This document shows positions 16,825 to 25,959 of a DNA stretch of 64,000 nucleotides, in pieces. The translations under genes and the position numbers were made by a program. Each line of letters starts with the position of its first letter. The first letter of the stretch is position 1. Under the pieces are notes generated by a model. It saw nothing but the letters and a program-made list of their open reading frames with translations, was not told the DNA's origin and searched no databases. Origin of the DNA: an uncultured Collinsella sp. (GTDB lineage Bacteria; Actinomycetota; Coriobacteriia; Coriobacteriales; Coriobacteriaceae); assembly GCA_900540985.1 (NCBI GenBank), contig UQIC01000006.1, positions 1 to 64,000 on the forward strand, given 5' to 3'.

Positions 16825-17508
16825 ATGTCCAACAGCTACTTCATGAATCTGCTCGCCAGCGCCGTCGCCGTCATCGTAGGTATTGTTATCCACGAGAGCG
16901 CGCACGCCGCCGCTGCCTGGGCGCTCGGCGACAAGACGGCCCGCTCCCGTGGCCGCGTCTCGCTCAATCCGCTCAACCACATCGACCCGTTTGGCACCGT
17001 CCTCCTGCCGCTGCTGATGCTCGCGGCCGGCGGCCCGGTATTCGCCTTCGCCAAGCCCGTGCCCGTCTACCTCAACAACCTCAAGCACCCCAAGCGCGAC
17101 GAGGTCCTGGTGAGCGCGGCCGGTCCCGCATCGAATATCGCACTCGCGTGCCTGGCCGCAGCCCTCATGCACCTGGCCTATGGCAACCTCTACGCCAGCA
17201 TGTCTTTTGGCGTGGCGTCGCAAATCATGAACTTTGGCACTGCCTTTATCGTGGTCAACCTGTCGCTCGCGTTTTTTAACCTCATTCCGATTCCGCCGCT
17301 TGACGGCTCGTCTATCATCGTGCCGTTCCTCAAAGGTAAAGCGCTCACCAACTACTACCACCTGCAGCAATACGCCATGCCCATACTCATCATCGTGCTG
17401 TATCTGCTGCCCATGTGGACCGGCATCGATGTGATTGGCCGCTATTTCGACGTTACCGTGTATCCGTTGGCTGAGTGGCTGCTCAACTTCGCAATCGCCG
17501 GCATCTAG
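16825..17508 (+). CDS. Site-2 protease family (M50) membrane metalloprotease
   Basis: The 227-residue membrane protein has the zinc motif HESAH near residue 23 in its first helix and the second M50 motif NLIPIPPLDGS near 150. About six helices are predicted. It is short and lacks PDZ or CBS domains, like the stand-alone rhomboid-sized M50 proteins of Firmicutes and Actinobacteria. It lies just before scpA, as in many Gram-positive genomes. Substrates are unknown. Confidence 0.88.
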   Translation: MSNSYFMNLLASAVAVIVGIVIHESAHAAAAWALGDKTARSRGRVSLNPLNHIDPFGTVLLPLLMLAAGGPVFAFAKPVPVYLNNLKHPKRDEVLVSAAGPASNIALACLAAALMHLAYGNLYASMSFGVASQIMNFGTAFIVVNLSLAFFNLIPIPPLDGSSIIVPFLKGKALTNYYHLQQYAMPILIIVLYLLPMWTGIDVIGRYFDVTVYPLAEWLLNFAIAGI

Positions 17509-17592
17509 GGTAAACTTACAGGTCGACCGCGCAAAACGGTCGCAACATGCACCCAAACCGCGCCGCGAAGGCGCCGTCAAAGGAGGTCGAAG

Positions 17593-18405
17593 ATGTCGTA
17601 TCGCGTGTCGACGCAGGTCTACAGCGGACCGTTCGACCTGCTGCTGCAGCTGGTAACCCGCCAAAAAGTTGATATCGGTGCCATCTCGATCAGCGAGGTG
17701 GCCGAACAATACCTGGCCGAGGCCGAGCGCATCGAGGCGCTGGACCTGGACGTGGCGAGCGACTTTTTGCTGGTCGCGGCAACCCTATTGGACATCAAGG
17801 CCGCCTCTCTGGTGCCGCAGGAGACCCCGCGCAAAGTCGATGACGACGATGACGAGTTCGACGAAGACCTCGAGGAGCTCAGCACGCTCGACGGCGACGC
17901 CCTGCGCGAGGTCCTGATCCAGCGTCTAATCGCCTACAAGCAGTTTAAGGGCGCGGCTGCGGCCCTTGGCGCGCGTATGCAGGCCGAAAGCCGCATGCAC
18001 CCGCGCGTTGCCGGCCCCGACCCCGAGTTTTTGGGCCTCATGCCCGACTACTTGGCTGGCATTACCCTGCGCGGCCTGGCCGTCATCTGTGCCGACCTGG
18101 ACGGCAAGCGCCAGACCTTCCTGCTGGAGGCCGAGCATGTGGCGCCGCATCGCGTGCCGCTCGACCTGACGGTGGCCTCGGTCGACCGCTTTACCATGGC
18201 GCACCAAACCTGTACCTTCCGCGAGCTGTTGGACGGCGATGCCACCACCGAGCAGCTCGTCGTCACCTTCCTGGCCATGCTCGAACTTGCCAAGCGCGGC
18301 TCGCTCACGCTGAGCCAGGACGAGATCTTCGGAACCATTCAAATCAACCGAGTCGAGGGAGCCGAGGCATACGTGCCCGGCGAGGGCCCCGAGCTCACCG
18401 AATAG
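17593..18405 (+). CDS. scpA: Segregation and condensation protein A
   Basis: ScpA is the kleisin subunit of the SMC condensin complex. The 270-residue protein begins with the conserved GPFDLLLQLVTRQKVDI and ISEVAEQYL, and ends in the winged-helix part that binds the SMC head. An acidic stretch (about 80-95) separates the parts. AAGGAGG precedes ATG 17593. scpB follows 11 bp downstream, the standard pairing. Confidence 0.95.
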   Translation: MSYRVSTQVYSGPFDLLLQLVTRQKVDIGAISISEVAEQYLAEAERIEALDLDVASDFLLVAATLLDIKAASLVPQETPRKVDDDDDEFDEDLEELSTLDGDALREVLIQRLIAYKQFKGAAAALGARMQAESRMHPRVAGPDPEFLGLMPDYLAGITLRGLAVICADLDGKRQTFLLEAEHVAPHRVPLDLTVASVDRFTMAHQTCTFRELLDGDATTEQLVVTFLAMLELAKRGSLTLSQDEIFGTIQINRVEGAEAYVPGEGPELTE

Positions 18406-18416
18406 GAGCCGCAACC

Positions 18417-19145
18417 ATGTCAACCCTTTCCACGCTGGAGGCAAACAGCCTCAAAGGCGCCCTCGAGGCGCTGCTGCTGGTGTCGAGCGACCCGGTGAGT
18501 GCGCCCGCGCTGGCCGGCGCACTGGATATCGCCCCGGGCGAGTGCGCGTCGCTGCTCGCCGAGCTCAAGGTTGAGTACGAGGAGGCCAACCGCGGCTTTC
18601 AGCTGCGCGAGGTCGCCGGCGGCTGGCGCCTGTTCACGCACCCCGCTTACCACGACGTGGTCGAGGCCTATGTGTTGAGCTGGGACACGCAAAAGCTGTC
18701 CCAGGCGGCGCTCGAAACCCTGGCCGTTATCGCATACCACCAGCCCGTAACGCGCGAGGTGGTCAAGGGCATCCGCGGCGTCAACTCAGACGGCGTCATC
18801 GCGTCGCTCGTGGACAAGGGTCTGGTGCGCGAGCTCGGCCGCGACCCCCAGCGCGGTCAGGCCATCATCTATGGCACGACTAACGCCTTCTTGGAAAAGT
18901 TCGGTCTGCGCTCCACCCGCGACCTGCCCGACCTGGAGCAGTTTGCCCCCGACGAGCAGTCGCGCCAGTTTATCCGCGAGCGTCTGAGCGGCCGCAGTAT
19001 TCAGTCCACGCTCGAGGAGCAGGCCGAGGACTTGGACGAAGAGCGCGAACTGCTCGATACCGATGTTGATGATGTCGAGGCGGTCGGCGGCGAGGAAATC
19101 ATAGCCACCGGCGACACTGCGGAGGATACGCATGACGAGGACTAA
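18417..19145 (+). CDS. scpB: Segregation and condensation protein B
   Basis: ScpB dimers bind ScpA in the SMC complex. The 242-residue protein has two winged-helix domains and the conserved LSQAALETLAVIAYHQPVTR near residues 93-112, followed by EVVKGIRGVNSDG. The last 40 residues are an acidic tail. Its end overlaps rluB by 14 bp. Confidence 0.95.
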   Translation: MSTLSTLEANSLKGALEALLLVSSDPVSAPALAGALDIAPGECASLLAELKVEYEEANRGFQLREVAGGWRLFTHPAYHDVVEAYVLSWDTQKLSQAALETLAVIAYHQPVTREVVKGIRGVNSDGVIASLVDKGLVRELGRDPQRGQAIIYGTTNAFLEKFGLRSTRDLPDLEQFAPDEQSRQFIRERLSGRSIQSTLEEQAEDLDEERELLDTDVDDVEAVGGEEIIATGDTAEDTHDED

Positions 19146-20097
19146 CGAAGCGGGGGAGACACGCATCGTGGACACCGCAGTGTCCGCAGGCGACGCCCGG
19201 CCCGTCTACCCGCACACCATGCGCCTGCAGCGCTTTTTGGCGCGCGCGGGCGTGGCGAGCCGCCGCGGCTCGGAGGACCTGATGACCGCTGGCCGCGTGA
19301 CCGTCAACGGCCAGGTCGCAACCGAGCTGGGCACCAAGGTCGATGTCGACCGCGACCACATCGAGGTCGACGGCATGCCCGTCAAGCTCAACCAGGGCGC
19401 CGTGTACCTGATGCTCTACAAGCCGACCGGCTACCTCACCACCATGAGCGACCCGCAGGAGCGTCCCTGCGTGGCCGACCTTGTTCCGCGTGACCGTTTT
19501 CCGGGCCTGTTCCCGGTGGGCCGCTTGGACCGCGATACCACGGGCCTTTTGCTCTTTACCACCGACGGCGACCTGTCGCAAGACCTGCTGCATCCCAGCA
19601 AGCACGTCTACAAGACCTACCAGGCGCTCGTGGACGGCCGCCTCACCGGCCGCGATCTCACGCCGCTCCGCCGCGGCATCGAGCTTGATGACGGCCTATG
19701 TCAGCCGGCCATCTGCCGTATCATCACCGCGCACGAGGCCGAGGCCGTGGCGCCCCAAGGCGTCAAGCCCGGTACCACCGCCGTGGAGGTCATCATCCGC
19801 GAAGGCCGCAAGAACCAGGTCAAGCGCATGCTGAGCAAGATCCACCACCCGGTGATCCGCCTGCACCGCTGCAACTTTGCCGGCCTGGAGCTCAAGGACG
19901 TGGCCAAGGGCTCGTGGCGCGAGCTCACCGACCGCGAGGTGCAGATCCTCAAGGCCGGCGGCATCCCGCCCAAGCAGGCGAGCGCCAAGCGCAACGGCGG
20001 CAAGCCCCAAGACACGCCCGCCAGCCGCACGCGTCACTACGGCAGCCACGGCTCCGCACCCAAGCGCAACACCTACCGCGAGCGCTACACAGGCTAG
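19132..20097 (+). CDS. rluB: 23S rRNA pseudouridine synthase (RluB/RsuA family)
   Basis: The 321-residue protein has an S4 RNA-binding domain (about 25-75, MRLQRFLARAGVASRRGSED) and a pseudouridine synthase domain with the catalytic Asp in GRLDRDTTGLLLFT near residue 128. RluB modifies U2605 of 23S rRNA in E. coli; in actinobacteria a homologue follows scpAB, as here. The first 24 residues before the S4 domain are an extension and a later start is possible. The tail is basic and Gly/Ser-rich. Confidence 0.88.
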   Translation: MTRTNEAGETRIVDTAVSAGDARPVYPHTMRLQRFLARAGVASRRGSEDLMTAGRVTVNGQVATELGTKVDVDRDHIEVDGMPVKLNQGAVYLMLYKPTGYLTTMSDPQERPCVADLVPRDRFPGLFPVGRLDRDTTGLLLFTTDGDLSQDLLHPSKHVYKTYQALVDGRLTGRDLTPLRRGIELDDGLCQPAICRIITAHEAEAVAPQGVKPGTTAVEVIIREGRKNQVKRMLSKIHHPVIRLHRCNFAGLELKDVAKGSWRELTDREVQILKAGGIPPKQASAKRNGGKPQDTPASRTRHYGSHGSAPKRNTYRERYTG

Positions 20098-20163
20098 ACA
20101 ACCCGCCGCGCCCCAGCGCCCGCGAACCATACCAGCACGTCAACCATCGAAAGGAAGCATTGC

Positions 20164-20850
20164 ATGATCGTCGCCATCGACGGCCCCGCCGGTTCCGGCA
20201 AGTCCACCATCGCCAAGGAGATCGCCCGCCAGCTGGGCTTTAACAAGCTCGACACGGGCGCCATGTATCGCGCCGTCACCTTCGCCGCGCTCGACCGCGG
20301 CATCGATCTGGACGACGAGGCGGCCATCGACGCCCTCGCCGAGAAGATCGAGATTCGCTTTACCAACGGCACCGGCGAGGATACGCGCCTGACCATTGAT
20401 GGCCAGGACGCTTCGGCCGCCATTCGTACCCCGCAAGTCGACGCTAACGTGTCCAAGGTCTCGGCCTACCCGGGCGTGCGCGCCGCCATGCTCATTCACC
20501 AGCGCCGCGCCGCCGAGGACCGCGATATCGTGGCCGAGGGTCGCGACATCGGAACCGTCGTGTTCCCTAACGCGCAGGTCAAGGTCTTCCTGACCGCCGA
20601 CCCGCGCGAGCGCGCCCGCCGCCGCGTGCTGCAGCGTCACCAAAACGACGCCCAGCCGCTCACGCCCGCGCAACTCGAGGCCGAGGTCGACGAGACCCTC
20701 GACGCCCTTAAGCAGCGCGACAAGCTTGACAGCAGCCGCGAGGTCGCCCCGCTCTTGCCCGCCGAAGACGCCGTGCACGTCGACTCCACCGCCCACACCA
20801 TCGACGAGGTCGTCCGCATTATCGAGGACCTCATCAACCAAAGGAGGTAG
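20164..20850 (+). CDS. cmk: Cytidylate kinase
   Basis: The enzyme phosphorylates CMP and dCMP with ATP. The 228-residue protein has P-loop IDGPAGSGKST at about 5-15, the substrate-binding KLDTGAMYRAVT near 30-41, and GRDIGTVVFP near 127. AAAGGAAG precedes ATG 20164. plsC follows after 3 bp, and the order scpAB-rluB-cmk-plsC is common in Gram-positives. Confidence 0.95.
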   Translation: MIVAIDGPAGSGKSTIAKEIARQLGFNKLDTGAMYRAVTFAALDRGIDLDDEAAIDALAEKIEIRFTNGTGEDTRLTIDGQDASAAIRTPQVDANVSKVSAYPGVRAAMLIHQRRAAEDRDIVAEGRDIGTVVFPNAQVKVFLTADPRERARRRVLQRHQNDAQPLTPAQLEAEVDETLDALKQRDKLDSSREVAPLLPAEDAVHVDSTAHTIDEVVRIIEDLINQRR

Positions 20851-20853
20851 CCC

Positions 20854-21582
20854 ATGCGCCTGTTTAAGCAGACGCCCGAGGATTATTACAACGCTCCTTA
20901 TGCAGAGTTCCCAGCGCTCATCCGCGGCACCGTCGTCGTAGTCATGGCCATCCTTTGGGCCTTCTCCAAGCTCATGTGGCGTTGGAAGGTCGAGGATGCC
21001 GATCTTCTGTTTGAGCGCCAGGAAGGCCGCGGCAGCGTGGTCATCTGCAACCACACCTCGATGGCCGAGCTCTTGGCCGTGGAGACGGCGCTGTTCTTTG
21101 GGGGCCGCCGCATTCGTCCCATCTTTAAGTCAGAGTTCGCTAAGAGCAAGATCGTGCGCTGGGCCTTTAGCCGCGTTGGCGGCATCCCCGTGGAGCGTGG
21201 TACTGCCGATATGAAGTGCCTGCGCGCCGCCCAGCATGCGCTGCAGCGCGGCGAGGACGTCCTGATCTTCCCCGAGGGCACGCGCATCCGCTCGCGCGAG
21301 ATCAAGCCCGAGGTCCACGGCGGTTTTGCGCTCATCGCTCAGATGGGCAAGGCGCCCGTTAACCCGCTCGCCATCTGCGGCTGGTCCGACATCACGCCCT
21401 CGGGCAAAAAGATCATGCGTCCCAAGAAGTGCTGGATCCGCGCCGGCAAGGCCGTCTCGCTTTCCGACGCACCGGCCGGGCTCAAGCGCACGGAGCGCCT
21501 GGAATGGCTTGAGTCCGAGGCCATGAACCGCGTCTACACCATGCGAGACGATCTATGCGACGAGCATCCGGGCAGGTTCTAG
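20854..21582 (+). CDS. plsC: 1-acyl-glycerol-3-phosphate acyltransferase
   Basis: The 242-residue protein has one N-terminal membrane segment (about 25-42) and a PlsC domain. It adds the second acyl chain to make phosphatidic acid. The active-site block reads NHTSMAE near 69-75. The family usually has H-x4-D, but this protein has H-x4-E. The second block FPEGTRIRS (about 145-153) and the glycine-rich VGGIPVERG are present. The Asp-to-Glu change is in the catalytic dyad and may matter for activity. It sits directly after cmk. Confidence 0.9.
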   Translation: MRLFKQTPEDYYNAPYAEFPALIRGTVVVVMAILWAFSKLMWRWKVEDADLLFERQEGRGSVVICNHTSMAELLAVETALFFGGRRIRPIFKSEFAKSKIVRWAFSRVGGIPVERGTADMKCLRAAQHALQRGEDVLIFPEGTRIRSREIKPEVHGGFALIAQMGKAPVNPLAICGWSDITPSGKKIMRPKKCWIRAGKAVSLSDAPAGLKRTERLEWLESEAMNRVYTMRDDLCDEHPGRF

Positions 21583-21584
21583 CC

Positions 21585-22484
21585 ATGAGCGAGAACGTGA
21601 CGAACACCGCCGCGACTGCGTCTGACCAGGCAAACGCGCCCACCATCGAGATCGCTGCCCACGCCGGCACTTGCTACGGCGTACAGCGTGCGCTCGATAT
21701 GGCGCTGGCCGCCGCGCCGCAGGCAGGGGAGTGCACTCATGTCCATACCTTGGGTCCGCTCATCCATAACCCCATCGTGGTACGCGAGCTCGCTGAGGCA
21801 GGCGTTGGCTTGGCCGAAACCCTGGACGACGCCGCAACTGGCACCGTGATCATCCGCGCCCACGGCGTGGTGCCGCAGGTCATCGATGCCGCTCGTGAAC
21901 GCGGCCACAACGTGGTCGACGCCACCTGCCCCTACGTGAAGAAGGTCCATATGGCAGCCGAGCGCCTGGTGCGCGAGGGCTACCGCGTGGTGGTCGTAGG
22001 CGAGCCGGGGCATCCCGAGGTCGAGGGTATTCTGGGCCACGCCGGCAATGATGCGCAGGTCGTGAGCTGTGCCGCCGACGCCAACGCTTTGTCGCTCAAG
22101 GGCAAGGTGGGTCTGGTTGTGCAGACCACCCAGACCGCGCAGAACCTCGCCGAGGTCGTGGCTGCCATCACCCCGCGCGTGCAGGAGCTGCGCGTGATCA
22201 ACACCATCTGCGCCGCCACGAGCGAGCGCCAGCAGGCAGCCGCATCACTTGCCAAACGCTGTGATTGCATGGTCGTCGTGGGTGGCAAGAACTCGGGCAA
22301 CACCCGCCGCCTGGCTCAGATTTGCGCAGACGCCTGCGAGCACACGCATCACATCGAGGAAGCTTCCGAGCTCCAGGCCGCGTGGTTTACCGACGCCCAC
22401 CACATCGGCATCACCGCCGGAGCCTCCACCCCGCAAGAACACATCGAACGAGCCGTCGCTCGCATCAAGGAGCTTTACCACTAA
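21585..22484 (+). CDS. ispH: 4-hydroxy-3-methylbut-2-enyl diphosphate reductase
   Basis: IspH makes IPP and DMAPP in the last step of the non-mevalonate pathway. The 299-residue protein has the three iron-sulfur cysteines in GTCYGVQRAL (about 22-31), DATCPYVKK (about 112-120) and NTICAATSERQ (about 206-216), plus the histidine motifs RAHGV and GEPGHPEV. ATG 21585 lies 2 bp after the plsC stop. A short Thr/Ala-rich leader of about 15 residues precedes the fold. Confidence 0.95.
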   Translation: MSENVTNTAATASDQANAPTIEIAAHAGTCYGVQRALDMALAAAPQAGECTHVHTLGPLIHNPIVVRELAEAGVGLAETLDDAATGTVIIRAHGVVPQVIDAARERGHNVVDATCPYVKKVHMAAERLVREGYRVVVVGEPGHPEVEGILGHAGNDAQVVSCAADANALSLKGKVGLVVQTTQTAQNLAEVVAAITPRVQELRVINTICAATSERQQAAASLAKRCDCMVVVGGKNSGNTRRLAQICADACEHTHHIEEASELQAAWFTDAHHIGITAGASTPQEHIERAVARIKELYH

Positions 22485-22486
22485 TC

Positions 22487-23929
22487 ATGAACCAGACCGT
22501 ACCCGCATACGCCGCTGAGGTGGCCGATTACGGGCGCAGCCGCGACCCCGAGCCGGGTGAGGGCGCGCTCGTAAAGAACGTGCATCCCGAATCGCCCGCG
22601 TGGGATGTGGGTATCGAGCCGGGCATGCGCGTGCTCACGGTCAACGGTGAGCAGCTGACCGATATGATCGTGTGGCTCTGGGAGGCCGACGACGACACCG
22701 TCGAGCTGGAGGTATTCGACCCGCGCGACGGTACCGTCACCCCCGTCGAGCTCGACCGCTTTCCCGGCGAGGATTGGGGTTTGGAGTTCGATGGTCCCAT
22801 CTTCGACGGCATGCGTACCTGCGTAAACGCCTGCGTGTTCTGCTTTATGACCATGCTGCCCAAGGGCGGCCGCTCAACGCTCTATATTCGCGACGACGAC
22901 TACCGCCTGAGCTTTTTGCAGGGCAACTTCGTCACGCTCACGAACCTCACCGACGAGGACGTGCAAAACGTCATCCAACGCAACATGAGCCCCATGAACG
23001 TGTCGGTCCATGCCGTGAGCCCCGACGTCCGCCGTCGTATGATGGGCCGCAACGCCCAGCGCGGCATGGACGTACTCGAGGCCATCATGGCCGCCGGCAT
23101 CGAGATTCACGCGCAGATCGTGTTGTGCCCCGGCATGAACGACGGCGAGGAGCTGGAAAAGACCCTGCGCTTTTGCGAGGAGCACGAGCAAATCACAAGC
23201 CTGGGCATTGTGCCGCTCGGTTTTACCAAGCATCAGAACCGCTTTAGCTGGTCATACAGCGACAAGCCCGAACTGGCGCGCGAGACCATTGCCATGATCC
23301 GTCCCTACCAGGACCGCGCCTATGAGCGCTTTGGCCGCCACACCTTCCAGATGAGCGACGAGTTCTATCTGGACGCCGGCATCGATCCTCCCGAGGCAGA
23401 CTTTTACGACGGTTACCCGCAGTACTACGACGGCATCGGCATGATCCGCTCGTATCTGGACGAGACCGACGACGTGCTGGCTTCCGATGCCGAGCGACTG
23501 GCCCGCGTCCGCGAGGCCATCGTCGAGCGCAACCAGCAGCTGCTGTGCCTCTCGGGCGCCAGCGCACGCGACACGGTGGCCCGCTTTGTGGAGTCGCCCC
23601 AGGGACTCGCCGGCACTGTCACGGCCATCAAGAACCGCTACTTTGGCGGCAACGTGGACGTAACCGGCCTCATCGTCGCGTGTGACATTCTTGAGCAGCT
23701 GCCCCAAGACCTGTCGGGGGTTATGCTCTTTGTGCCTAAGCTCATGTTCAACGCTGACGGCATGACGCTTGACGAGTATCATCGTGACGATTTACTCGCA
23801 AGCCTTACCAGTCGCGGCGCCGAGGTTCATGTGGTGTCGACCATGCCGCATGAGCTGCTCGATACCCTGGAGCGCATCCTTGGCATTGTGCCCGCAGACT
23901 CTAACACTTCCGCTGACCCTACCCATTAA
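22487..23929 (+). CDS. DUF512 family radical SAM-like protein
   Basis: The 480-residue protein has an N-terminal PDZ-like segment (EPGEGALVKNVHPESPAWDV), then CVNACVFCFMTMLPKGGR near residues 112-129, the cysteine cluster of DUF512 radical SAM-type proteins, and the C-terminal DUF512 domain. In many Firmicutes and Actinobacteria it is encoded directly upstream of der, as here. Its reaction is unknown. It starts 2 bp after the ispH stop. Confidence 0.88.
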   Translation: MNQTVPAYAAEVADYGRSRDPEPGEGALVKNVHPESPAWDVGIEPGMRVLTVNGEQLTDMIVWLWEADDDTVELEVFDPRDGTVTPVELDRFPGEDWGLEFDGPIFDGMRTCVNACVFCFMTMLPKGGRSTLYIRDDDYRLSFLQGNFVTLTNLTDEDVQNVIQRNMSPMNVSVHAVSPDVRRRMMGRNAQRGMDVLEAIMAAGIEIHAQIVLCPGMNDGEELEKTLRFCEEHEQITSLGIVPLGFTKHQNRFSWSYSDKPELARETIAMIRPYQDRAYERFGRHTFQMSDEFYLDAGIDPPEADFYDGYPQYYDGIGMIRSYLDETDDVLASDAERLARVREAIVERNQQLLCLSGASARDTVARFVESPQGLAGTVTAIKNRYFGGNVDVTGLIVACDILEQLPQDLSGVMLFVPKLMFNADGMTLDEYHRDDLLASLTSRGAEVHVVSTMPHELLDTLERILGIVPADSNTSADPTH

Positions 23930-23939
23930 AGGAGAGCAG

Positions 23940-25274
23940 ATGAAACCTATCGTCGCCGTCGTCGGACGCCCCAACGTGGGCAAGTCCACGCTCGTTAACC
24001 GCCTGGCCCAGACCTCGGACGCCATCGTCCACGAGTCCCGCGGCGTCACGCGCGACCGCTCGTATCACACGGCCGATTGGAACGGCCGCGAGTTCACCAT
24101 CGTCGACACGGGCGGCATCGAGCCGCTCAAGAGCGATGACGTCTTTGCCACGTCCATCCGCGACCAGGCCCTCGCCGCCGCCGAGGAAGCCGCTGTCATC
24201 CTGTTTGTGGTCGACGGCCGCACCGGCGTCACCGAGGAGGACGAGTCGGTCGCCCGCATGCTCAAGCGCTGCGACAAGCCGGTCTTTCTGCTGGTGAACA
24301 AGCTCGACAACCCCGATCGCGAGAACGACAGCATCTGGGAGTTCTATTCGCTTGGCATCGGTGAGCCCACGCCGCTCTCGGCCCTGCATGGTCATGGCAC
24401 GGGCGACCTGCTCGACGATATCGTGGCCCTACTTCCGGAGGAAGAGGACGAGGTCGCCGATGAGTTCCCCGACGCGCTGAACGTCGCCATCATCGGCCGC
24501 CCCAACGCCGGTAAGTCCTCGCTGTTCAACCGCATCCTGGGCGCCGACCGCTCCATCGTGTCCAACATTGCCGGCACCACGCGCGACGCCATCGACACGG
24601 TCGTGGAGCGCAACGGCAAGCACTACCGCATGGTCGACACCGCGGGCATTCGCAAGAAGAGCACCGTGTACGAGAACATCGAGTACTACTCCATGGTTCG
24701 CGGCCTGCGCGCCATCGACCGCGCCGACGTGGCGCTGCTCGTCGTCGACGCCTCCGTGGGCGTTACCGAGCAGGACCAGAAGGTCATGGGTCTTGCCATC
24801 GAGCGCGGATGCGCCATCGTTGTGCTGCTCAACAAGTGGGATCTGCTCGACGACGACCGTAAGCGCGAGGCCTGCATGGAGACCATCGACCGCCGTCTGG
24901 GCGTCATGGCTCCCTGGGCCCAGTACCTGCGCATCTCTGCCCTGACCGGCCGCAGCGTCGAGAAGATCTGGGCGATGGTCGACGCCGCCGAGAAGACGCG
25001 CTCGCAAAAGATCAGCACCTCGCGCCTCAACACGTTCCTCACCGACCTGCGCGAGTTCGGTCATACCGTGGTGGACGGCAAACGCCGCCTGCGCATGCAC
25101 TACGTGACCCAGACGGGCGTCAACCCGCCGACGTTCACGTTCTTCGTCAACCACAGCGATCTGGTCAACGACACCTATCAGCGCTACATCGAGAACCGCA
25201 TGCGCTCGACCTTCGACTTTGCCGGCACACCCATTCGACTCTTCTTTAGGAAGAAGGAGCAAAAGGATGCATAA
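23940..25274 (+). CDS. der: Ribosome biogenesis GTPase Der (EngA)
   Basis: Der helps to assemble the 50S subunit. The 444-residue protein has two GTPase domains in tandem, with P-loops GRPNVGKST near residue 8 and GRPNAGKSS near 188, G3 motifs DTGG and DTAG, and G4 motifs NKLD and NKWD. A C-terminal KH-like domain follows (about 355-444). GGAGAG precedes ATG 23940. It overlaps plsY by 8 bp. Confidence 0.97.
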   Translation: MKPIVAVVGRPNVGKSTLVNRLAQTSDAIVHESRGVTRDRSYHTADWNGREFTIVDTGGIEPLKSDDVFATSIRDQALAAAEEAAVILFVVDGRTGVTEEDESVARMLKRCDKPVFLLVNKLDNPDRENDSIWEFYSLGIGEPTPLSALHGHGTGDLLDDIVALLPEEEDEVADEFPDALNVAIIGRPNAGKSSLFNRILGADRSIVSNIAGTTRDAIDTVVERNGKHYRMVDTAGIRKKSTVYENIEYYSMVRGLRAIDRADVALLVVDASVGVTEQDQKVMGLAIERGCAIVVLLNKWDLLDDDRKREACMETIDRRLGVMAPWAQYLRISALTGRSVEKIWAMVDAAEKTRSQKISTSRLNTFLTDLREFGHTVVDGKRRLRMHYVTQTGVNPPTFTFFVNHSDLVNDTYQRYIENRMRSTFDFAGTPIRLFFRKKEQKDA

Positions 25275-25950
25275 TCCGATTCTGCTGACCGCCATCTGCG
25301 CCGTGGTCTCGTTCTTTATCGGGGCGATTCCATTTGGCCTGATCCTGGGCCGCGTGTTCAACCACACCGACATTCGCAAGGCGGGCTCCGGCAACATCGG
25401 CACCACCAACGCCCTGCGTGTGGCCGGTCCCAAGGTGGCCGCACTCACGCTGCTGCTCGACTGCCTTAAAGGCGCCATCTGCGTTGTCATTGCCCGTCCG
25501 CTCATCGCGAGCGTGGGCTATGGATTTCCGCCGAACATCATGGCGCCCGGAGCCCCCGGCGACTGGATGCTCGGCGTCATCTGTCTGGCGGCCGTGTGGG
25601 GCCACATCTTCTCGCCTTACCTTAACTTCCACGGCGGCAAGGGTATCGCGGTTGGTCTGGGCGTCATCCTCGCTTGGTACTGGCCTATTGGCCTGTCGCT
25701 GCTGGGCATGTTTATCGTGGCCGTCGCCATCACCAAGTATGTGTCGGTGGGCTCGCTCGCCGCTGCCATCGGTCTTCCTATCGCTGCTTGCGCGGTCTTT
25801 CCGTACAGCAGCCTGGTCCTCAAGTTCTGCATGGCGATGATCGGTATCACCGTGGTGTGGGCCCATCGCGCGAACATCAAAAAGCTCATGACGGGTAAGG
25901 AGTCCAAGCTCTCGTTTACCAAGCGCGTCACCGAGCCCGACGATAAGTAG
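25267..25950 (+). CDS. plsY: Glycerol-3-phosphate acyltransferase PlsY
   Basis: PlsY moves an acyl group from acyl-phosphate to glycerol-3-phosphate. The 227-residue membrane protein has five or more helices and the family motifs GSGNIGTTNALR (about 42-53), FHGGKGIAVGLG (about 120-131) and a C-terminal HRANIKKL. AGGAG lies upstream of ATG 25267, inside der. With gpsA directly downstream, this pair makes the first phospholipid precursors. Confidence 0.95.
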   Translation: MHNPILLTAICAVVSFFIGAIPFGLILGRVFNHTDIRKAGSGNIGTTNALRVAGPKVAALTLLLDCLKGAICVVIARPLIASVGYGFPPNIMAPGAPGDWMLGVICLAAVWGHIFSPYLNFHGGKGIAVGLGVILAWYWPIGLSLLGMFIVAVAITKYVSVGSLAAAIGLPIAACAVFPYSSLVLKFCMAMIGITVVWAHRANIKKLMTGKESKLSFTKRVTEPDDK

Positions 25951-25959
25951 GAGAGAGTC

